A DNA stretch of 64,000 nt from Streptomyces kurssanovii (lineage in GTDB: Bacteria > Actinomycetota > Actinomycetes > Streptomycetales > Streptomycetaceae), in assembly GCF_014649695.1 (NCBI RefSeq), contig NZ_BMTN01000004.1:558001-622000 (forward strand), given 5' to 3'. The number at the start of each line of letters is the position of its first letter. Within the stretch, counting starts at the first letter, position 1. The position numbers and the translations under genes are program-made. The notes beneath the pieces were generated by a model. It did no database searches, was not told the DNA's origin, and saw nothing but the letters and a program-made list of their open reading frames with translations. Positions 41,792-52,067 of the stretch are shown here, in pieces.

Positions 41792-43483
41792 TCAGATCCG
41801 GTACGGCGCGTAGATGTCCATGCAGGCGCCCTTGTCGTCGCCCATGACCGTCTCCGTGTTCTTCGGCGGGCCCGCGGCCGGCTCCGGCTTCGGGAACGTG
41901 TCCCCGGTCCGCCAGTCCGCGCCGACGATCAGCGTCACGCCGGACACCTCGGACGACTTGCGCACGGCGCTCGCCGGGATGCCGAGGGCCGTGGCGACGG
42001 CGTGCGCGTCACCGCCCAGGTCGACGCTCGGGAACAGGACCTGTGTGCGGCTCTCCGCCTCCGGGGTCCCGTCCGCCTTGGCGCCCGTGAAGCCCTGGCC
42101 GGTGAGCAGTCCGGCCACCGCGGCCGCTCTGCGGGGAGTGGGGTCCTGGTTCACGCCGGTGCCGTTGCGGACCATGATCCCGATCTCGGCGGGGTCGGCG
42201 GCCGGATCCTTGGGCGCGGTGGAAGGCTTGGGCTTCGACGTCGATGCCTTGCCGTCCACCGGAGCGTCCTCGCGCAGCATCTGCCACAGACGGTCCGCCT
42301 CACCGGGCGCGGGCAGCACATGCGCCTTCGGGTTCTTCGGGTCCGGTACGCGCGGCATGGTGAGCATCGCGATCCGGCTGGTGGGCACGTCCTTGAGGGT
42401 CATCCCGAGGTCGAACAGCTTCTTGACCGTGCCGATCTCCTCGGAGACCTGGAGCGACTTGGTCGCGGTCTCCGCGAGGTCCATGAGCCGGCCGGTGTCG
42501 GTGAAGGCGTTCTGGTCCTTCAGATTGCGGATCACCGAATTCATGTACATGTGCTGCGCCTTGGAGCGTCCGAAGTCGCTCTCGAAGGCATGGCGGGTAC
42601 GCAGCCACTGGAGCGCCTGCTCGCCCTTGATCGGCCAGGTGCCCGCCTCGAGCCGCAGACCGGAGCCACCGGGCACGTTCGGTTTGGGGCCGTCGTACAC
42701 GCCGTGCCTCACGCAGACCTCGGCGCCGCCGATCGCGTCGGCCATCGCGACCACGCCCGCGAAGTCGACCATCATCCAGTGGTCGATGTAGACGCCGGTG
42801 AGCTCCTGCCAGGTGGCGAGGGTGCAGCCGGGACCGCCGCGGCCCAGCGTGGCGTTGATGAGGTCACGCGTCGCCGGGAATTCGTCCCCGGTCTTGGGAT
42901 CGGTGCACTTCGGGATGTCGACCTTGGTGTCGCGCGGGATGGAGACGACCGAGGCGTTCTTGCGGTCGGCGGACACGTGCAACAGCATCTGCACGTCCGC
43001 GAGGGGCTTGGCGCCCACACTCTTCTTGGAGCCGCCGAGCTTGAGGTTGGCCGCGGTGTTCCTGCTGTCGGAGCCGATGAGAAGGACGTTCAGCGGGGTC
43101 TGACCGGCGGCGTTCGGGGCGCTCTTCCTCACGTCCGAGTCGGCCGAACTGCGTTCCCCCTTACGGATGTTGCTGTTCAGGTGCTCGTAGTACAGATATC
43201 CGGCCCCCGCCGTGCCGAGGACGAGCACCGAGACCGTGATCGCGACGCCGCGCAGTATCCGGCGTTTGCCGCGTTTCGTGCGACGCCGGGGACCGCCGCG
43301 CCGGTGCCCGCCGCCGCTGCCGTTCTCCGCCTGCGCGGCGTGCGGGCTCCGTTCGTCGTCGAGGGCCGTACGGCTGCCGGGGACACGGGTCCGCTCGCCG
43401 TACAGCCCTTCGTCCCAGCCGAGATCGCCGGGTTCCGCCACGTGCTCCCGGGTCCCCTCCCCACGCACGCTGTTTCTTCCCAC
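41792..43483 (-). CDS. LCP glycopolymer ligase with LytR_C domain
   Basis: A 563-residue protein. The charged head spans 1-77, the membrane helix about 78-98 (GVAITVSVLVLGTAGAGYLY), and YYEHLNSNI begins the outside. The LCP core has LIGSDSRNTA, LADVQMLLHV, SIPRDTKVDI and GVYIDHWMMVDF. A Lys/Pro linker near 405 leads to the LytR_C-like region (IGIMVRNGTGVNQDPTPRRA). A Cys pair candidate (GGPGCTLATW and EVCVRHGVY) is shared with the next two paralogues. It is the second of a leftward series with 51 bases to the gene before it, so it is probably one operon with the next LCP. Confidence 0.92.
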   Translation of the reverse strand: MGRNSVRGEGTREHVAEPGDLGWDEGLYGERTRVPGSRTALDDERSPHAAQAENGSGGGHRRGGPRRRTKRGKRRILRGVAITVSVLVLGTAGAGYLYYEHLNSNIRKGERSSADSDVRKSAPNAAGQTPLNVLLIGSDSRNTAANLKLGGSKKSVGAKPLADVQMLLHVSADRKNASVVSIPRDTKVDIPKCTDPKTGDEFPATRDLINATLGRGGPGCTLATWQELTGVYIDHWMMVDFAGVVAMADAIGGAEVCVRHGVYDGPKPNVPGGSGLRLEAGTWPIKGEQALQWLRTRHAFESDFGRSKAQHMYMNSVIRNLKDQNAFTDTGRLMDLAETATKSLQVSEEIGTVKKLFDLGMTLKDVPTSRIAMLTMPRVPDPKNPKAHVLPAPGEADRLWQMLREDAPVDGKASTSKPKPSTAPKDPAADPAEIGIMVRNGTGVNQDPTPRRAAAVAGLLTGQGFTGAKADGTPEAESRTQVLFPSVDLGGDAHAVATALGIPASAVRKSSEVSGVTLIVGADWRTGDTFPKPEPAAGPPKNTETVMGDDKGACMDIYAPYRI

Positions 43484-43534
43484 CCCTGGGTCCCCCCTGG
43501 TTTCAGGCTCGTGTCACGAGCCGTTCCTCCGGCG

Positions 43535-45307
43535 TCATCCGGCACAGACCTTCTTGTCGGCTTCGACCTTCTGGATGTCGTCCGGCACCTTCGCCGGACC
43601 GGTGATGGGCACCCCTGCGCCCTTGAAATCGGGACCGAGGGTCAGCGTCATCGCCGTCAGACCCTCCGCGTCCTGTGTGCCCGGCTTCAACGCCGCGGCG
43701 GGCAGGCCCATCAGGTCCGCGAGTGCGCGGGCCTGGTCGGCCTGGTTCGGTGCGTACTCGAGGGTCGTCCTGGTCACGTCCGCCGGGGCGTTGCCCTTGT
43801 TGGCGGACTTGAGGACGCCCTCGGTGTTCTGGAGCCAGTCGAGGGTCTTCTGCGCGGCGCCCGTCGGTCCGCCGCCGTTGAAGACATCGACGCGGACGTC
43901 GGACGCCTCGGCCCTGGTGCCTTCGAGAAGGGCGTTCTGCTTGTCCTTGGCCTGCTTCTTCTTCTGCTCGACCTCGGTGAGGGACACGTCCTCGCGGACC
44001 ATCGAGAACAGCGACTCGGCCTTGCTCTCGTCGAGCACGACCGTGGCCTTGACCGTCTCCGCCGGGTTGTCCCGCACGGGCACGGTCGCGAAGGTCAGGT
44101 TCTTCATGTCGAACTTGCCGAGCTCCAGCCCGAGGTCACGGAGCTTCATGATGTCGTTTATCTGGGAGTCGACGGTCAGCGCCTTGGTGCCGGCCTCCGC
44201 CAGCTTCACCAGCTTCGTCGGGCTGGTGAGCGTGTCGTTGGACTTCAGCTTGCGCATCAGCGAGCTCAGGAACTGCTGCTGCAGCTTGATGCGGTCGAGG
44301 TCGCCGCCGAAGCCCACGGCGTGCCGGGTACGGACGAACGCCAGGGCTTCCTCACCTTCGATCTCGTGCTCGCCCGCGGGCAGGTCGAGCTTGGAGTCGG
44401 GGTCCTTTATGTCCTTGGCGAGGCAGATCGGCACACCGCCGACCGCCGAGGTCAGCGTCTTGACCGCGTTGAAGTCGGCCACCATGAAGTGGTCGGGCTT
44501 GATGCCGGTGAGCTCGGTGACCGTACGCATGGTGCAGCTCGGCGTACGGCCCGACTGGCCGAGGCTCACGTTGAAGCGTGTGTTCGGCGATCCCGGGATG
44601 GTCTTGGTCGACCCGTCCTCCTGCGTGGTCGGGCAGTCCGGGATGTCCGTGATCAGGTCACGCGGGATGCTCAGCGCCGTCGCGTTGGTGCGGTCCTTGG
44701 ACACGTGCAGCAGCACGGTCGTGTCGGCGTGGCCGGCGCTGTTCCTGTCACCGTAGCCCTCGTTGCCGTCGCCGGTGCGCTTGTCCGTGCCGATGACCAG
44801 GATGTTGATCGCCCGGTCCTTGCTGAAGCCGCCGGTGCCGGCGCCGTCGTCGGGGACCGAGGTGATGTTCGAGTTGAGGTGCTCGTAATAGAGGTATCCG
44901 GCCGTGGCCGTGCCCACCATCACCAGCGCGAGCGTGCCGCCCGTCCACAGCAGCGCCTTCTTCTTGCGCGACCTGCCCTGCTTGCGCTTGCGCCGGCCGG
45001 TCTGGGCCTGTGCCGCCCGGCCGCCGGACGCGTCAGCCGTGCGACGCCTGCGCTGCTCGGGGACCTCGGTGCCCGGGGCGGTCGTACCGCGCCGGGCACC
45101 ATTTCCGGCCGCCGGGTTCCGTGGGGCGGCACCGCGGTCGCCGGCCGCGCCGGATCTTGTGCTGCTGCGGCCGGAGCCTCTGGCGGAGGGGACCGACTGC
45201 GGTGCGGATTGATCCAGTCGCAGTTCGTAGTTGCCGGTCTGCGGGTTGAGTACCCACTGGTCGGCGGGGTCGATCTCGTCCGCCCGCCCACGGCTTTGCG
45301 CATCCAC
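43535..45307 (-). CDS. LCP glycopolymer ligase with LytR_C domain
   Basis: A 590-residue protein. GTG 45307 is chosen because the segment DAQSRGRADEIDPADQWVL then becomes the N-terminus, a start well known in streptomycete LCP proteins; GGAGG lies 12-16 bases upstream. The frame is open to 45493 but has no ribosome site there. The membrane helix is at about 120-140, and YYEHLNSNI matches the previous paralogue exactly. The LCP core has VIGTDKRTGD, HADTTVLLHV, SIPRDLITDI and GIKPDHFMVADF. The LytR_C domain is near 460-560 (VRVDVFNGGGPTGAAQ). The close match to its neighbour suggests tandem duplication. Confidence 0.92.
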   Translation of the reverse strand: MDAQSRGRADEIDPADQWVLNPQTGNYELRLDQSAPQSVPSARGSGRSSTRSGAAGDRGAAPRNPAAGNGARRGTTAPGTEVPEQRRRRTADASGGRAAQAQTGRRKRKQGRSRKKKALLWTGGTLALVMVGTATAGYLYYEHLNSNITSVPDDGAGTGGFSKDRAINILVIGTDKRTGDGNEGYGDRNSAGHADTTVLLHVSKDRTNATALSIPRDLITDIPDCPTTQEDGSTKTIPGSPNTRFNVSLGQSGRTPSCTMRTVTELTGIKPDHFMVADFNAVKTLTSAVGGVPICLAKDIKDPDSKLDLPAGEHEIEGEEALAFVRTRHAVGFGGDLDRIKLQQQFLSSLMRKLKSNDTLTSPTKLVKLAEAGTKALTVDSQINDIMKLRDLGLELGKFDMKNLTFATVPVRDNPAETVKATVVLDESKAESLFSMVREDVSLTEVEQKKKQAKDKQNALLEGTRAEASDVRVDVFNGGGPTGAAQKTLDWLQNTEGVLKSANKGNAPADVTRTTLEYAPNQADQARALADLMGLPAAALKPGTQDAEGLTAMTLTLGPDFKGAGVPITGPAKVPDDIQKVEADKKVCAG

Positions 45308-45529
45308 GGTTGCTTGAGTCCTCCGTCGGGTGCCACGCGACGCGCCTCCCCCGGCAGGCGCTCGGTCCTTCGATCCAGCAGTGCGCGACACAGGGTCGGA
45401 AGCACCGGATCGCGTCACACTATCCGTCCAGTTCAGCGTCGAGCGACGTCCGTGACAAATTCCACGCCCCTTACAACCGGGCAATTCGCCCAATCCGTCA
45501 GCACTCTCTGCTTCCGTTTGGCCATTGCT

Positions 45530-47287
45530 TTACTCACACATCCCTTCGGCGGCATTGGTACCGGGAAATGTCGGTGTCGCACTGGGTGCGGTGGTCCCGC
45601 CGGTGTCCGGTTCTCCGGTGGTCCCCTCGCCCTCGCGTTCGCCGTGCGGTACGACCGTGACCGGATCGTCCTCGCGCAGACTCTTGAAGAGTTCGTTCGC
45701 GTCCGGCTGCACGAGCTCGTCCCGGTTGGGATTCGCGGCGTGCGGCTGCCGGGGAACGGTGAGGAATTGGACCTTTTCCGTAGGAATGCTCCGAAGCGAG
45801 CGGGTCAGGTCGTAGAGGTCCTTCAGCGAGTCGAGGCCCGGATCGGTGGTGATGGACTTCGTCGCCGCGTCGAGCACCGGATAGAGCCTCGTCGGATTGA
45901 GCAGTACGCCGTTGCTCTGCACCTTCTTGACCAACGCGCCGAGGAACTGCTGCTGCCGCTCCATGCGCTCGGTGTCGCTGCCGTTGCCCAGCGTCTTGCG
46001 CGCCCGGACGAACCCGAGTGCCTCCTCGCCGCGCAGCGTCTGCGGCCCGGCCGGCAGCTTGAGCCGCGCGTCCTTGTCGTCGATCGGCTCCTTCAGGCAC
46101 ACCTCGACGCCGTCCACGGCGTCCACCATGTCCTCGAAGCCGCGGAAATCGATCACCATGTGGTGGTCGATGCGGACCCCGGTGAACTTCTCGACGGTAC
46201 GGATGGTGCAGGCCGCCCCACCGAACTGGAAGGCCCAGTTGAACTGGGCCGTCTGCTCCTTGGAGCGGCTGCCGTCCGGCTTCCCGCAGCTCGGGACGGT
46301 GACCAGCAGGTCGCGCGGGATCGACATCGCCGTCGCGCTCTTACGGTCGGCCGCGATGTGCAGCAGGATCGTGGTGTCGGAGCGCTGGCTGCCGCCGTTC
46401 TCGTCCCGGCCGTACTTGCTGTTGCCCTCCCCGGCCCTGGTGTCGGAGCCGAGCAGCAGGATGTTCTGCGCGTCGACGGCGACGGGCGTGGGGCGTTCCT
46501 TCTCGTACGTCTCCAGTTCGGCGGCGGCGGTGGTGTCCGTGGTGATGTTGGAGTCGAGCTTGCGGTAGAACCACCAGCCGGCGCCGGCGGCGGCGAGCAC
46601 GACGAGCGAGGTGCCGAGGGCGGCCCAGCGCATCCAGTGCCGTGGCGGCCTGCCTCCGGCCGGGCCGTCGCCGCCGTCCCCGCCCTGACCGTCCCCGTCT
46701 CCGCCGCCCGGTCCGCCGCCGCCCGAGGGGGGCGGGCCGTCGGCGTGGGCGCTGTCCGCGTCACCCGTACGGGCACCGCCCGGCGAGGAGGACGGATTGT
46801 CCCGCGCCTCGGGGGCATCGCCGCCGGAGGTGACGTCCGTGACGGCCGTGGGGTCCGCCGTGGCCTCGGGGGCGTCGCCGCCGGGCTCGGCGTCCGTCCT
46901 GACCACGGGCCCAGGCGTGTTCCCCGCGTCGTCGGGCGGCGCGCCTGCTGCGTTCCCGGCCGTGTCGTCGGCCGTAGGGCCTGCTGTGTGAGCGGCCTTG
47001 TCGCCTGCCGCTGAGGCTGCTGTGTTCCCCGCCCGCGTGTCGGGGGTGGCGTCCGCCGCGTTCTCGGGGGCCCTGCCGGCAGTGGAGGCGGCCGTGTCGT
47101 CGGCCGTCGAACCCGCCGCGGTCTCGGCGCGTGTGTCAGCGGCGGCGTCGCCCGCTCTCCCGGAGTCGGCCGGGCCGCCGGGCGTGGCGGAGTCGTCCGC
47201 GACCGCGGATCCCGCCTTCTCGTCCGCGTCGGTGGACCCCGAGGGGTCCACCGGCGTGCCGGCCTTGTCCGTCACGTGTGCGTCCAT
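45530..47287 (-). CDS. LCP glycopolymer ligase with long Ala/Asp/Thr-rich N-terminal extension
   Basis: A 585-residue protein from ATG 47287. Residues 1-215 are low-complexity Ala, Asp, Thr, Gly and Pro with repeated AADT/TADD-like blocks, much longer than in the other paralogues, and should be disordered in the cytoplasm. The membrane helix is at about 222-242 (WAALGTSLVVLAAAGAGWWF). The LCP core has LLGSDTRAGE, RSDTTILLHI, SIPRDLLVTV and VRIDHHMVIDF. No clear LytR_C domain is seen; the tail is Thr/Pro-rich and ends with a Cys. It carries the same catalytic role as its neighbours. The head may be a regulatory or phosphorylation region; that is inference. Confidence 0.9.
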   Translation of the reverse strand: MDAHVTDKAGTPVDPSGSTDADEKAGSAVADDSATPGGPADSGRAGDAAADTRAETAAGSTADDTAASTAGRAPENAADATPDTRAGNTAASAAGDKAAHTAGPTADDTAGNAAGAPPDDAGNTPGPVVRTDAEPGGDAPEATADPTAVTDVTSGGDAPEARDNPSSSPGGARTGDADSAHADGPPPSGGGGPGGGDGDGQGGDGGDGPAGGRPPRHWMRWAALGTSLVVLAAAGAGWWFYRKLDSNITTDTTAAAELETYEKERPTPVAVDAQNILLLGSDTRAGEGNSKYGRDENGGSQRSDTTILLHIAADRKSATAMSIPRDLLVTVPSCGKPDGSRSKEQTAQFNWAFQFGGAACTIRTVEKFTGVRIDHHMVIDFRGFEDMVDAVDGVEVCLKEPIDDKDARLKLPAGPQTLRGEEALGFVRARKTLGNGSDTERMERQQQFLGALVKKVQSNGVLLNPTRLYPVLDAATKSITTDPGLDSLKDLYDLTRSLRSIPTEKVQFLTVPRQPHAANPNRDELVQPDANELFKSLREDDPVTVVPHGEREGEGTTGEPDTGGTTAPSATPTFPGTNAAEGMCE

Positions 47288-47458
47288 CCTTCATGGCGTC
47301 GGCGGCACGCTGGGCTGCCGATCGCTGGTCTAGACGGCTGAACCCGGCGCTAGGTTGTGCGTTGAAGCACGCTTGTCGCCGATCATCCACCGGGGCCGCT
47401 GCCGGACGGGGAGGGCTCGGCCCGAGTGTGCGCCACACGGGTGGACGCCCCGCGCTTG

Positions 47459-48211
47459 TCATACCGCCGTGACGGTGACCCGCTCGCTCTCGACGCGCTT
47501 CGCCAGGGCGTCTTGCGGCAAGTCGCCGAGATTCCGGCACAGAACGACGGAGGCCCCGGCCGCCAGGGGCGCGTACAAGCCCGCGGACAGCCCTTCCCAG
47601 GAGTCGTACGACTTCCCTGACAGGAGCCGCGACCCCGGCGCGAGACCCAGCCGCTCCGCGTCCTCCCGTGCCCGCCCGACCAGTTGGGCACCGGTCAGTT
47701 CAAGGTCCCCGACGGTCAGTGCCGGCTCGTCCGGGTCCACCGGCGCGTAGGCCGCGAACCTGTCGCCCTGGCCGGGCACCTCCACCGCGTAGTCGGCGTA
47801 GCCCACCGGCGGGGTGGGGAAGCGGCGTCCCAGCGGCGCGAGGGACAGTGCGATCCGGTCGCCGCCGCAGGCGAGCCCGTCGTCGAAGCGGCCCGGCCCC
47901 GCCACGACATGGTCCGCGCGCGCCGCGTCGCCGCCGACGTCCGCGATCACGCCCACGGAGGAGCAGGCCAGCAGCCAGACAGCGCTCTGCCAGTGCGCCG
48001 GCAGCAGCAGCGCGAGCCGATCGCCCGGCTCCGCGGAGAGGTCGCCCTGGAGCAGATTCGCCGTCTTCGCCACCCAATTGGCGAAGGTGGCGACGGACAA
48101 TTCGACCCGCTCACCGGTGGCGTCGTCGTAGAAGGTGACCAAGGGGCGCGCGGGGTCCGCGGCGAGCGCGGATCGCAGCAGGTCGGCGGGGGTGCGGTCG
48201 CTGGCGTTCAT
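47459..48211 (-). CDS. TIGR03089-like protein, truncated AMP-binding (adenylation) fold
   Basis: A 250-residue protein starting at ATG 48211. It resembles the N-terminal part of acyl-adenylating enzymes (PLVTFYDDATGERVELSVAT, FANWVAKTANLLQGDL, GDRLALLLPAHWQSAVWLLA). It lacks the ATP P-loop-like Ser/Thr-Gly motif and the catalytic Lys domain, so adenylation is unlikely. Such proteins are a conserved actinobacterial family of unknown role (TIGR03089) that sits beside LCP genes, including in Mycobacterium. It may bind an acyl or sugar ligand in wall assembly; unproven. It reads leftward behind the five LCP genes and is divergent from the amidase. Confidence 0.75.
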   Translation of the reverse strand: MNASDRTPADLLRSALAADPARPLVTFYDDATGERVELSVATFANWVAKTANLLQGDLSAEPGDRLALLLPAHWQSAVWLLACSSVGVIADVGGDAARADHVVAGPGRFDDGLACGGDRIALSLAPLGRRFPTPPVGYADYAVEVPGQGDRFAAYAPVDPDEPALTVGDLELTGAQLVGRAREDAERLGLAPGSRLLSGKSYDSWEGLSAGLYAPLAAGASVVLCRNLGDLPQDALAKRVESERVTVTAV

Positions 48212-48349
48212 CCGCGCAAGCGTACGCCGCCGCCCGGCGCGGAGGCGGCCGCTCGGGTGACGGTGTCCTCCGGTCGGACCGAAGGGGCGTCGGTGCGCGG
48301 GTGGTTTGCCGCCTAGCGAGGCCCGCCGCACCGGCCCAGGATCCTTGCC

Positions 48350-49804
<1,455 letters not shown>

Positions 49805-49919
49805 CGGAGGACGCGGCCGGGCCGCGGCGGACGCACCTCGGGCCGCCGTGGACACGACTCATAAACTGGCCGGTCAAAACCGTGACCGAGCCCGTCCCCA
49901 GCAGGAAGCAGAGAACGCA

Positions 49920-51011
49920 TTGAACCTGGCCCCAGAAGCGATCCTCCTGGTCGGAGGCAAGGGCACCCGGCTGCGTCCGCTCACCGTCCGCACCCCGAAG
50001 CCGATGGTCCCGGCGGCGGGCGTGCCGTTCCTCACCCATCAGCTGGCGCGGGCGCGGGCGGCGGGCGTCGAGCACATCGTGCTCGCCACCTCCTACCTGG
50101 CGGAGGTCTTCGAGCCGTACTTCGGCGACGGCTCCGCGCTGGGGCTGCACCTCGAATACGTGACGGAGGAGGAGCCCCTCGGCACCGGCGGGGCCATCCG
50201 CAACGTCGCGTCCCGGCTGCGGTCGGGCCCCGACGATCCGGTCCTCGTCTTCAACGGGGACATCCTCACGGGACTCGACATCGAGGCCCTCGTCGGCACC
50301 CACCGTTCGTCCGGGGCCGACGTCTCCCTGCACCTGACCCGGGTCGAGGACCCGCGCGCCTTCGGCCTGGTGCCGACGGACGCGACCGGGCGCGTCACCG
50401 CGTTCCTGGAGAAGCCCCAGACGCCCGAGGAGATCGTCACCGACCAGATCAACGCGGGGGCCTACGTCTTCCGGCGTTCCGTCATCGACTCCATCCCGGC
50501 GGGCAGGCCCGTCTCCGTCGAGCGCGAGACCTTCCCGGAGCTGCTGAGCGCCGGAGCCCACCTCCAGGGCATGGTCGACTCCACGTACTGGCTGGACCTC
50601 GGCACGCCGCACGCCTTCGTCCGCGGCTCCGCCGATCTGGTCCTGGGCCGTGCTCCCTCACCCGCGGTGCCGGGCAGACGCGGCGACCGGCTGGTGCTGC
50701 CGACCGCGCGGGTGGCGCCCGGCGCGAAGCTGACCGGCGGCACCGTGGTCTGCGCGGGGGCGATCGTCGGCGAGGACGCCAGGATCGACGGCAGCACGGT
50801 CCTGGCCGGCGCGGTCGTGGAAGCGGGCGCCCTGATCTGCGACTCACTCGTCGGCGCGGGCGCGCGCATCGGGGCACGCACGGTGCTGTCCGGCGTGGTC
50901 GTCGGGGACGGCGCTGTCGTGGGTGAGGACAACGAACTCAGGGACGGCGCTCGGGTGTGGTGCGACGCGGTGCTCCCGGCGGGCGCTGTCCGCTTCTCCT
51001 CCGACCAGTAG
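49920..51011 (+). CDS. sugar-1-phosphate nucleotidyltransferase (ManB/GMP-type), with left-handed helix tail
   Basis: A 363-residue protein. TTG 49920 is chosen because the following residues lead at once into the family start EAILLVGGKGTRLRPLTVR with AGGAAG in front; the frame is open to 49848. The N-terminal Rossmann-type nucleotidyltransferase has LVFNGDILTGLDI (metal Asp), FLEKP and NAGAYVFRR. The C-terminal part is a hexapeptide-repeat beta-helix (GAKLTGGTVVCAGAIVGEDA). It probably makes GDP-mannose or a similar nucleotide sugar for wall glycans. In Mycobacterium the gene between fbiB and the wall genes is annotated mannose-1-phosphate guanylyltransferase, consistent with this place. Exact sugar not proven. 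Confidence 0.85.
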   Translation: MNLAPEAILLVGGKGTRLRPLTVRTPKPMVPAAGVPFLTHQLARARAAGVEHIVLATSYLAEVFEPYFGDGSALGLHLEYVTEEEPLGTGGAIRNVASRLRSGPDDPVLVFNGDILTGLDIEALVGTHRSSGADVSLHLTRVEDPRAFGLVPTDATGRVTAFLEKPQTPEEIVTDQINAGAYVFRRSVIDSIPAGRPVSVERETFPELLSAGAHLQGMVDSTYWLDLGTPHAFVRGSADLVLGRAPSPAVPGRRGDRLVLPTARVAPGAKLTGGTVVCAGAIVGEDARIDGSTVLAGAVVEAGALICDSLVGAGARIGARTVLSGVVVGDGAVVGEDNELRDGARVWCDAVLPAGAVRFSSDQ

Positions 51012-51020
51012 CCTGGCCGC

Positions 51021-52028
51021 ATGGCAGGGCGCTTCCGACCGGACACGAGCCGCGCCACCGTGCGCGGTGGCGCGAGCGGCGTACCCGCGGCGATACCGAG
51101 GCAGGTCCCCGCCGCGCCCGCCGCCGCCCGGACCCGGCGGTGGACCCCGCCGTGGCCGCTGGACCTCCAACTGGTCCTCGGCCCGTTGCGCCGGGGTCCC
51201 GCCGATCCCACCTTCCGTACGACGCCGGACGGCTCGGCCTGGCGGGCCAGCCGCACCCCGGCCGGGCCCGGGACGCTGCACGTCGCGATGCGGGCCGGCA
51301 CTGTCGAGGCCGAGGCATGGGGGCCGGGCGCGGAGTGGCTGCTCGACCGGCTCCCCGAGCTCCTCGGGGCCTCCGACGAGCCGGAGGCCTTCACTCCGCG
51401 GCACCGGCTGGTCGCCGCCGCGCAGCACCGGCGACCGGGACTGCGGCTGCTGCGCACGGGACTCGTCATGGAGTCCCTGATCCCCTCGATCCTGGAACAG
51501 AAGATCACCACGGACGAGGCCTACCGGGCCTGGCGGCTGCTGGTCCGCACGTACGGCGAACCGGCACCGGGCCCGGACCAGCGCCTGTACGTCATGCCGG
51601 AGCCGCGCACCTGGGCGCTCGTCCCGTCCTGGGAATGGCACCGCGCGGGCGTCGACGACAAGCGCGCGTCGACGATCCTGCGCGCGGTGCGGGTGGCCCG
51701 CCGGATGGAGGAAGCGGCGGTGATGGAGCCCGAACAGGCCATGGCGCGGCTGGAGTTGATCCCCGGCATCGGCCCGTGGACCTCGGCGGAGGTGATCCAG
51801 CGCAGCAACGGCGCGCCCGACGCGGTCACGGTCGGCGACCTGCACCTGCCGCGGATCGTCGGCTATTCCCTGGCCGGTGAACGCAACACGGACGACGCGG
51901 CGATGCTGGAGCTGCTCGCCCCCTACGAGGGCCAGCGCCACCGCGCGGCCCGCTTGATCCTTCTGGCGGGCCGCGTCCCGCCGCGCCGCGAGCCGAAGAT
52001 GCGCAGGGTCGACATCGCCGCGTGGTGA
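51021..52028 (+). CDS. DNA-3-methyladenine glycosylase II / HhH-GPD-type base-excision enzyme
   Basis: A 335-residue protein starting at ATG 51021, 9 bases after the nucleotidyltransferase. The helix-hairpin-helix is LELIPGIGPWTSAEVIQRS near 237-255. The catalytic Asp of the GPD loop is in PDAVTVGDLHLPRIVGYS. SLIPSILEQKITTDEAYRAW is the substrate-pocket helix found in AlkA/OGG-like enzymes. It removes alkylated purines from DNA. The N-terminal 45 residues are Arg/Pro-rich and probably disordered. It lies in a conserved place next to fbiB but has no obvious link to F420. Confidence 0.87.
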   Translation: MAGRFRPDTSRATVRGGASGVPAAIPRQVPAAPAAARTRRWTPPWPLDLQLVLGPLRRGPADPTFRTTPDGSAWRASRTPAGPGTLHVAMRAGTVEAEAWGPGAEWLLDRLPELLGASDEPEAFTPRHRLVAAAQHRRPGLRLLRTGLVMESLIPSILEQKITTDEAYRAWRLLVRTYGEPAPGPDQRLYVMPEPRTWALVPSWEWHRAGVDDKRASTILRAVRVARRMEEAAVMEPEQAMARLELIPGIGPWTSAEVIQRSNGAPDAVTVGDLHLPRIVGYSLAGERNTDDAAMLELLAPYEGQRHRAARLILLAGRVPPRREPKMRRVDIAAW

Positions 52029-52059
52029 CCGGCAACCCGGCTGTGTCCCGGGCTGCCGG
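52029..52059. terminator. hairpin between convergent glycosylase and fbiB
   Basis: A 12-bp stem with one mismatch (52029-52040 with 52048-52059) and a 7-base loop, starting directly after the glycosylase stop at 52028 and 9 bases beyond the fbiB stop. It may serve both genes. Confidence 0.6.
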
Positions 52060-52067
52060 TGGTCGTC

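Noticed and set aside
41744-47014. A very long plus-strand open frame (over 1700 codons) opposite the LCP genes
   Set aside because: It is antisense to three LCP genes with clear domains and ribosome sites. Its residues show the Arg/Gly/Val-rich look of reverse-frame high-GC DNA and no domain.
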